From Streptomyces sp. NBC_01335 (GTDB taxonomy: Bacteria; Actinomycetota; Actinomycetes; Streptomycetales; Streptomycetaceae): DNA of 64,000 nt. A program made the position numbers and the translations under genes. The notes under the pieces were generated by a model. It worked only from the letters and a program-made list of their open reading frames with translations. It was not told the DNA's origin and ran no database searches. Positions 59,004 through 64,000 of this stretch are shown here, one piece after another (the first letter of the stretch is position 1; each line of letters opens with the position of its first letter). The stretch spans positions 2,790,001 through 2,854,000 of the forward strand of contig NZ_CP108370.1 of NCBI RefSeq assembly GCF_035953295.1, written 5' to 3'.

Positions 59004-62000
59004 ATGAATGGGAAAAACATGAACCACATCGGTGGCAACGGCAGTTCGGGCGACTCGCCCGTCATTCGGAAGATCCTCGACCAGTCCGAACGTGTACTCG
59101 AAACGTATCGGGTGGACCCCGGCCTCATCCAGGAGCACGCCAACGGGGAGCGCCGCATCACGCAGGGCGGCTACGGCGACCGTCAGTTGTTCGAGCTCGT
59201 GCAGAACGCGGCCGACGAGATCGCCGCCGCACCGGGCGGAAAAGTGCAGGCCGTACTCACGGCGACGCACCTGTACTGCGCGAACGAGGGGACGCCCGTC
59301 ACCCCGGAGGGCGCCGAGACCATTCTCCGGATGAGTGTGTCGAAGAAGCGCGGAGGGCAGATCGGCAGGTTCGGCGTCGGCGTGAAGTCGGTGCTCGCCG
59401 TCACCGACACCCCTCAGTTCTTCAGCGTGTCCGGGTCGTTCGGCTTCGACCGCGCCTGGTCGTACGAAGCGATCAAGGAGGCACGCGGAGGCACGCCCGA
59501 AGACGGCTTCGAGGCTCCCGTACTGCGGATGGCGCGGCCCCTGGACGCGGCCGAGGAGCGTCTGAAGGACAGTGTCCTCGACGACCTGATGGAGTGGGCC
59601 ACCACCGTGGTCCGCCTTCCCCTGTTGCCGGGTGCGGCCGATCAACTCGCCCACGACATGCATGTCTCGGGCACCAAGGGCGATGTCCAGCGGGAGTTCC
59701 CCGCCCGGTTCCAGCTCTTCTCCAACCACGTGGGCACGGTGGTCCTGGAGGACAGGCGGAGCCGGCCCACCGTCCGGCGGGAGATCACCGTCGACCACGA
59801 GGGCTTCCTCCACACCGTCAACGAGTCCCGGACCGGAAAGCCCGACAGCAGCACCTCCTGGAAGGTTTTCACCCACGCCCACCGCCCCACGGAGCACGCT
59901 CGTTCCAGCGCCGGTGAACTGCACGACCGCGGCACCATCGACATCTCCTGGGCCGTGCCCGAGTACTCCGGCGAGACCGTGCTGACCACCCCCAGGGGGC
60001 GCGGTGAGTTCTGGTCGTTCTTCCCGACGAAGTACCCGATGACGCTGAGCGGCGCCTTGAACGGCGCGTGGAAGACGAATGAGGATCGCCAAAACCTCCT
60101 GGACTCCAGCCCGTTCAACCGCGAGATCATCCAGGTCGCCGCCCGCCTCGTGATCGACTCCCTGCCCCACCTGGCGCCCGCCGAGGACCCCGGCGCGTAC
60201 CTGCCACTCCTCCCGGGCCGCACCAAGGAGTCGGAGACGCTCAACTGGGCGGACCAGTACCTCACCGAGTGCGTCTGGGCCCTGGCGGCGCAGCTTCCCT
60301 CGCTTCCCGACCAGGACGGTGTGCTGCGGGCCCCTCACGACATCAACATCCACCCCGCGCCGGAGAGGAAGGTCCCTCTGCGGATGGAGTGGCTCCGTAT
60401 GTGGAGTTCCTACCCGGGGCGTCCTTCGAACTGGATCCACCCGTCGGTCGAGGCGGGCGAGTTCCGTCCGGGCAAGGTCGGCCACATTCTCGACGAGGCG
60501 AAGCGGTCCCGCGCGACGGTGCGCGAGTGGTTGGAAGCTCTCGTCACCGACGGGACGGTGGAGGCTTCGGCCACGGCGATCCGCATTCTGGCCGAGATGA
60601 TCCGATCCGCCTCGCCCTTCGCCGAGGAGGCGCGTTCCGCACGAATCGTGCTGACCGAGGAGAGCGGGCTGGTGGCTCCCGGCCCCAAGATCTTCCGCCG
60701 GACCGTCCAGGACGGCCTGAAGGACACGACGACGTACGTGGACCGTCGGCTCTCCGAGGACGAATCCTTGGTGAGCGATCTCCAGACCCTCGGCATCCAG
60801 GAGGCGAATGCCGAGGGCAGGTTCATCAGCGTGCTCGAGCACGGAAATCTCGACGCCTACGGCCCGCAGGACTGGACCCATTTCTGGGAGTTGCTCCACG
60901 GCGCGGGTGCGCAGGGGCAGGCGCTCCGAATCCGCAAGCAGGTGCCCGAGCCGAAGGACACCCTGTTCCTCCGCACCACGGACGGACGCTTCCACCGGAT
61001 GCGCGACTGCCTTCTGCCGGGCCCGGTGGTGCCCGCCGACGGGAGCCGGGACAGGTCGATCGCCGTCGACCTTACGTTCCACTCCGACGACTCGGGGCTC
61101 CTTCGCGACCTCGGTCTCAGGGACCGACCCTCGTCCGGTCACCGGCCCACGGACGAAAGCTGGTTCGAGGAGTACCGAGCCGCCGTCCACCAGAGCTACT
61201 GCAAAACGCTGAGCACCAGCGCTTCCCGCCCCGCTCTCAACCGGCTCAAGATGGAAGGGTCTCCCATCGGCGGCCCCCTGCATCTGCTGGAAGCACTCTC
61301 GGAGGAAGGCAAGGCGGCATTCGTGCAAGCGATGCCCGACGACGCGGTCATCGACTCTTGGACCCTGCAGATCGGCGTCCAGAGCTCCACCCGGAAGCAG
61401 GCGCCGTCGCCGCTTCGGTGGATGCTGCGCAAGCACGGGCGCGTTTCCACCTCCCAGGGGATTCTCCCCTTGTCCCGTGCCGTGGGACCGCAGCTCCGTG
61501 CGTATGCGGACGTTCTACCGGTCGCCGACATCAGCGCGGAGAAGGCGCGCAAGCTCCACCTGCCGACCACGACCGAGCAGGTGCCGGCGGACCAGTGGAG
61601 CCACATCCTGGAAGAACTCGCCCGGAGCGACGACGACGCGTTCGTCGGCCGTACCTACGTCCTGCTGACCCGTCTCGAAGTGGACTTCCCGGAAAGCCAA
61701 CTCACCCGTTGCCGCGTCGGATCGGAGTGGACGGCACGGGAGGACGGCGAGATCGCGGTGGCGGGCACCGACGCCGAGTACCGCGCGCTGAAGGCCGAGA
61801 GGATCCCGGCGCTCTTCGCCGGCACCCCCGAAAACGCAGCACTCCTGGTGAAGACCTGGGGGATGCTCCCGTACGCCGACGTGATCAGTAAGGAGACCCG
61901 GCACGTCGCGGACGGGGAGGCGATCCCCGTGCAGGACGAGTTCCCCACGCTCCGCCTGCGCCTCGGACCTCTCGTCAACAACCACTCCCTGCTGCGTTGC

Positions 62001-63788
62001 TCGGAGTTGGAGGAACTGACCCGTACCCCGCTGGGAACCAAGGCCACCCCGCTCACGAGCGCCCTGCGGGGGACGACGGTCCTCGTCCTCGAACCGGCCG
62101 ACCGGCTCACGACGCTCGTCGCCGTGGATCGCGAACTCCGCTGGGGTCTGGGCGAGTCCGGCTGCAAGGCGGTGCTGGCGGCACAGGATCGCCAGGAGGA
62201 GGACCAGCAGGTGCAGGCCGCGCTCCGACACGTCCGCGAAGCGACGAGCGTGGAGGAGAAGTTGGAGCTGCTCATCGGCGCGACCGCCCTCAGGGAGGGC
62301 CTTCCGTCGGGGCTCATGGAGAGCGAGCAGGCCGAGTCCGGGGATGCCGACCCGTCCCCGAGGCGCATCGCGCGCATGGCGTACAACGCGCACGGCGACG
62401 GCGTGCTCCAGACGCACGTGAAGGATCTCCGGGCGGCCTACCCGAACCACGCCCCGTCCGGATTCTCCGGCTCGTCCGCTGCGGTGAAGTTCGTCGCGGA
62501 GTTCGGGTTTCCGGACACCTTCGCGGGCGCCACGTCCCCCTCCTTGGAAGCACGGATCGACGTTCCGGGTCCTTCGGAGTTCCCCCGTCTCCACGACTAC
62601 CAGGAACGCCTGGCGACGAAGGTCTTCACCATGCTCGACCGGTTCTCTCCGCAGCGCGGGATGCTGTCGCTGCCGACGGGGGCGGGGAAGACCCGGGTGG
62701 CGGCGGAGGCCGTCATCCGCTGGGTCAAGCAGGTGGGAGATCTCGACGGACCGATCCTGTGGATCGCGCAGACCGAGGAACTGTGCGAACAGGCTGTGCA
62801 GAGCTGGAGTTTCGTCTGGTCGAAGGTGGGCGCGGAGACCCCGCTGACGATCAGTCGGCTCTGGTCGTCCAACGAGGCGGGGCCGGTGAAAAACCGCCCT
62901 CACCTGGTCGTGGCGACCGACGCGAAGCTCCGTAGCTGCCTCGGAGGCGACGGCTACGCCTGGTTGCGGAAGTCGGCTCTCGTCATCGTCGACGAAGCAC
63001 ACGTGGCCATCTCGCCGCAGTACACGGAGATCCTCGCCCATCTCGGACTGACGTCCCGCGAGACCCGCTGTCATCTGCTCGGACTGACCGCGACACCGTT
63101 CCGCAACACCAACGACGAGGAGACCCGGCGGCTGGTGCAGCGCTTCGGTGGGCACCGTCTCGACGAAGGGATCTTCCGCTCGGGCGACCCGTACCAGGAT
63201 CTCCAGGAACTCGGCATGCTGGCGAGCGTCGACCACGAGGAGCTGGCGGGCGGCACGATCGAGCTGACCCACGCGGAGAAGGAACAGGCGGAACAGATGA
63301 GCCTGCTCTCGAAGGCCGCCGAGCAGCGTCTAGCCGACGACCAGGACCGGAACAACCGCATCCTGGACAAGATCGGAGCCATGCCCGACGACTGGCCGGT
63401 CCTGGTGTTCGCGACCTCGGTGGCCCACGCGAAGGTCCTCGCCGCCAGGCTCAAGGACCGGGGCATCCGGGCGGCTTCGGTGGACTCCGCGACCCCGAAG
63501 GCCGAGCGCAGGAAAATCATCACCGATTTCCGCATGGGCCGGATCCGCGTCCTCACCAACTACGGCGTCCTCAGCCAGGGCTTCGACGCGCCGGCCACCC
63601 GGGCCGTGGTCGTGGCACGTCCCACCTACAGCCCCAACGTCTACCAGCAGATGATCGGACGCGGCCTGCGCGGTCCCCGCAACGGCGGCAAGGACACCTG
63701 TCTGATCCTCAACGTCCGCGACAACATCACCAACTACGGCGGGAAGCTCGCCTTTACGCAGTTCGAGCACCTGTGGGGGACCAAGTGA
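59004..63788 (+). CDS. Sacsin-like GHKL ATPase fused to SF2 (DEAH) helicase
   Basis: A 1594-residue protein. The N-terminal domain is a sacsin/Hsp90-type ATPase with QLFELVQNAADE and GGQIGRFGVGVKSVL (about residues 52-145). A long middle part of about 1050 residues has no recognised domain. The C-terminal 400 residues form an SF2 helicase: LPTGAGKTRVAAE (near 1225), LVIVDEAHVA (near 1330), LLGLTATPFRN, and VYQQMIGRGLRGPR (near 1548). This suggests an ATP-driven sensor coupled to DNA translocation. Starts are ATG 59004 or 59019. It overlaps the next gene by 4 bp (GTGA). Confidence 0.85.
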   Translation: MNGKNMNHIGGNGSSGDSPVIRKILDQSERVLETYRVDPGLIQEHANGERRITQGGYGDRQLFELVQNAADEIAAAPGGKVQAVLTATHLYCANEGTPVTPEGAETILRMSVSKKRGGQIGRFGVGVKSVLAVTDTPQFFSVSGSFGFDRAWSYEAIKEARGGTPEDGFEAPVLRMARPLDAAEERLKDSVLDDLMEWATTVVRLPLLPGAADQLAHDMHVSGTKGDVQREFPARFQLFSNHVGTVVLEDRRSRPTVRREITVDHEGFLHTVNESRTGKPDSSTSWKVFTHAHRPTEHARSSAGELHDRGTIDISWAVPEYSGETVLTTPRGRGEFWSFFPTKYPMTLSGALNGAWKTNEDRQNLLDSSPFNREIIQVAARLVIDSLPHLAPAEDPGAYLPLLPGRTKESETLNWADQYLTECVWALAAQLPSLPDQDGVLRAPHDINIHPAPERKVPLRMEWLRMWSSYPGRPSNWIHPSVEAGEFRPGKVGHILDEAKRSRATVREWLEALVTDGTVEASATAIRILAEMIRSASPFAEEARSARIVLTEESGLVAPGPKIFRRTVQDGLKDTTTYVDRRLSEDESLVSDLQTLGIQEANAEGRFISVLEHGNLDAYGPQDWTHFWELLHGAGAQGQALRIRKQVPEPKDTLFLRTTDGRFHRMRDCLLPGPVVPADGSRDRSIAVDLTFHSDDSGLLRDLGLRDRPSSGHRPTDESWFEEYRAAVHQSYCKTLSTSASRPALNRLKMEGSPIGGPLHLLEALSEEGKAAFVQAMPDDAVIDSWTLQIGVQSSTRKQAPSPLRWMLRKHGRVSTSQGILPLSRAVGPQLRAYADVLPVADISAEKARKLHLPTTTEQVPADQWSHILEELARSDDDAFVGRTYVLLTRLEVDFPESQLTRCRVGSEWTAREDGEIAVAGTDAEYRALKAERIPALFAGTPENAALLVKTWGMLPYADVISKETRHVADGEAIPVQDEFPTLRLRLGPLVNNHSLLRCSELEELTRTPLGTKATPLTSALRGTTVLVLEPADRLTTLVAVDRELRWGLGESGCKAVLAAQDRQEEDQQVQAALRHVREATSVEEKLELLIGATALREGLPSGLMESEQAESGDADPSPRRIARMAYNAHGDGVLQTHVKDLRAAYPNHAPSGFSGSSAAVKFVAEFGFPDTFAGATSPSLEARIDVPGPSEFPRLHDYQERLATKVFTMLDRFSPQRGMLSLPTGAGKTRVAAEAVIRWVKQVGDLDGPILWIAQTEELCEQAVQSWSFVWSKVGAETPLTISRLWSSNEAGPVKNRPHLVVATDAKLRSCLGGDGYAWLRKSALVIVDEAHVAISPQYTEILAHLGLTSRETRCHLLGLTATPFRNTNDEETRRLVQRFGGHRLDEGIFRSGDPYQDLQELGMLASVDHEELAGGTIELTHAEKEQAEQMSLLSKAAEQRLADDQDRNNRILDKIGAMPDDWPVLVFATSVAHAKVLAARLKDRGIRAASVDSATPKAERRKIITDFRMGRIRVLTNYGVLSQGFDAPATRAVVVARPTYSPNVYQQMIGRGLRGPRNGGKDTCLILNVRDNITNYGGKLAFTQFEHLWGTK

Positions 63789-64000
63789 GCGACGCGTACC
63801 TGGACAGTCCGCCACTGAGCGAAGAGCAGCAGACGGTCGTGGACCAGCCCTGGGACACCCGGCTCCTGGTCACCGCCGGAGCGGGCGCCGGTAAGACCCA
63901 CACGCTGGTGCGCCGCCTTGACGCACTGACGGGTCACGAGGAGGACGCCCTCGAAGCCCGGGAGATCCTGGTGCTCAGTTTCTCCCGGGCCGCGGTCCGG
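63785..64000 (+). CDS. UvrD/Rep-like helicase (3' end outside window)
   Basis: The first 72 residues are visible: LSEEQQTVVDQPWDTRLLVT is followed by the Walker A AGAGAGKTHTLVRR, then REILVLSFSRAAVR (motif Ia). This is the start of an SF1A helicase of the UvrD/Rep/AddA class. GTG 63785 overlaps the stop of the ATPase-helicase gene, so both belong to one operon. Whether a nuclease domain is attached at the C terminus cannot be seen. Confidence 0.85.
   Translation, partial: MSDAYLDSPPLSEEQQTVVDQPWDTRLLVTAGAGAGKTHTLVRRLDALTGHEEDALEAREILVLSFSRAAVR

Noticed and set aside
51120..64000. Assignment of the island to BREX, DISARM, Gabija or Zorya
   Set aside because: Hallmark genes are missing: no PglZ-type phosphatase, no DUF1998 or PLD nuclease, no OLD-type GajA before the UvrD-like gene, no MotAB-like pair. 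Part of the locus lies outside the window, so no named system is claimed.
1..64000. Secondary metabolite biosynthesis cluster
   Set aside because: No polyketide synthase, peptide synthetase, terpene cyclase or RiPP genes are present; the lone LLM monooxygenase and regulators are not enough.

Overview
The window is chromosomal DNA of a Streptomyces-type actinomycete. Signs of this are the very high G+C content, near-universal G/C at third codon positions, many GTG starts with GTGA/ATGA stop-start overlaps, LAXTG-type cell-wall sorting, a chitin-responsive oxidase promoter and a leucine leader-peptide attenuator. Most of it is ordinary core and semi-core metabolism. The last 13 kb is a distinct defence-like island.

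Left part (1-16 kb): an aspartate:alanine antiporter with aspartate 4-decarboxylase; a FadR-type regulator; leuA behind a Leu-rich leader peptide and alternative stem-loops, but with an in-frame TGA where a Trp codon is expected near its 3' end; a spermidine-synthase-like enzyme; a small primase/polymerase-like protein; an XRE/TPR regulator; a histidine phosphatase; a PAP2 membrane protein; and a tightly coupled three-gene unit of Cas4-like nuclease, unknown protein and UPF1/Dna2-like helicase.

Middle (16-38 kb): three identical tRNA-Lys(CTT) genes, each with its own terminator. Between them lie an M6-type metalloprotease, a PAS-GGDEF-EAL protein, a flavin monooxygenase, an IclR/racemase divergent pair, and a complete predicted alpha-1,3-glucan utilisation locus. 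That locus comprises a LacI regulator, a sugar-binding lipoprotein, two ABC permeases, a secreted GH87 alpha-1,3-glucanase with duplicated binding modules, and a GH13 alpha-glucosidase. Repeated operator-like sites sit in its main promoter. An AA10 lytic polysaccharide monooxygenase preceded by DasR-type sites, an SPFH protein and a cell-wall hydrolase follow.

Right-middle (38-51 kb): a class F sortase with a small secreted protein, a HAD phosphatase, a LAXTG surface protein, a ROK regulator divergent from a Gfo/Idh/MocA dehydrogenase and a GlcG-like protein, a fumarylacetoacetate-hydrolase-family enzyme, a YidC paralogue, a sodium:solute symporter with its DUF3311 partner, and a SEC-C protein.

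Right end (51-64 kb): a defence-like island. It carries a Vsr endonuclease, a C5-cytosine methyltransferase homologue that has lost its catalytic Cys, an intact C5 methyltransferase, a convergent operon (DUF6339-like, unknown, XRE-GHKL ATPase) and a divergent operon (small tail-anchored-like protein, 1594-residue sacsin-type GHKL ATPase fused to an SF2 helicase, and a UvrD-like helicase cut by the window edge). Base composition is more A+T-rich here. The gene set does not match a named restriction or defence system that I can recall exactly, and it is the best candidate for an undescribed system in the window.
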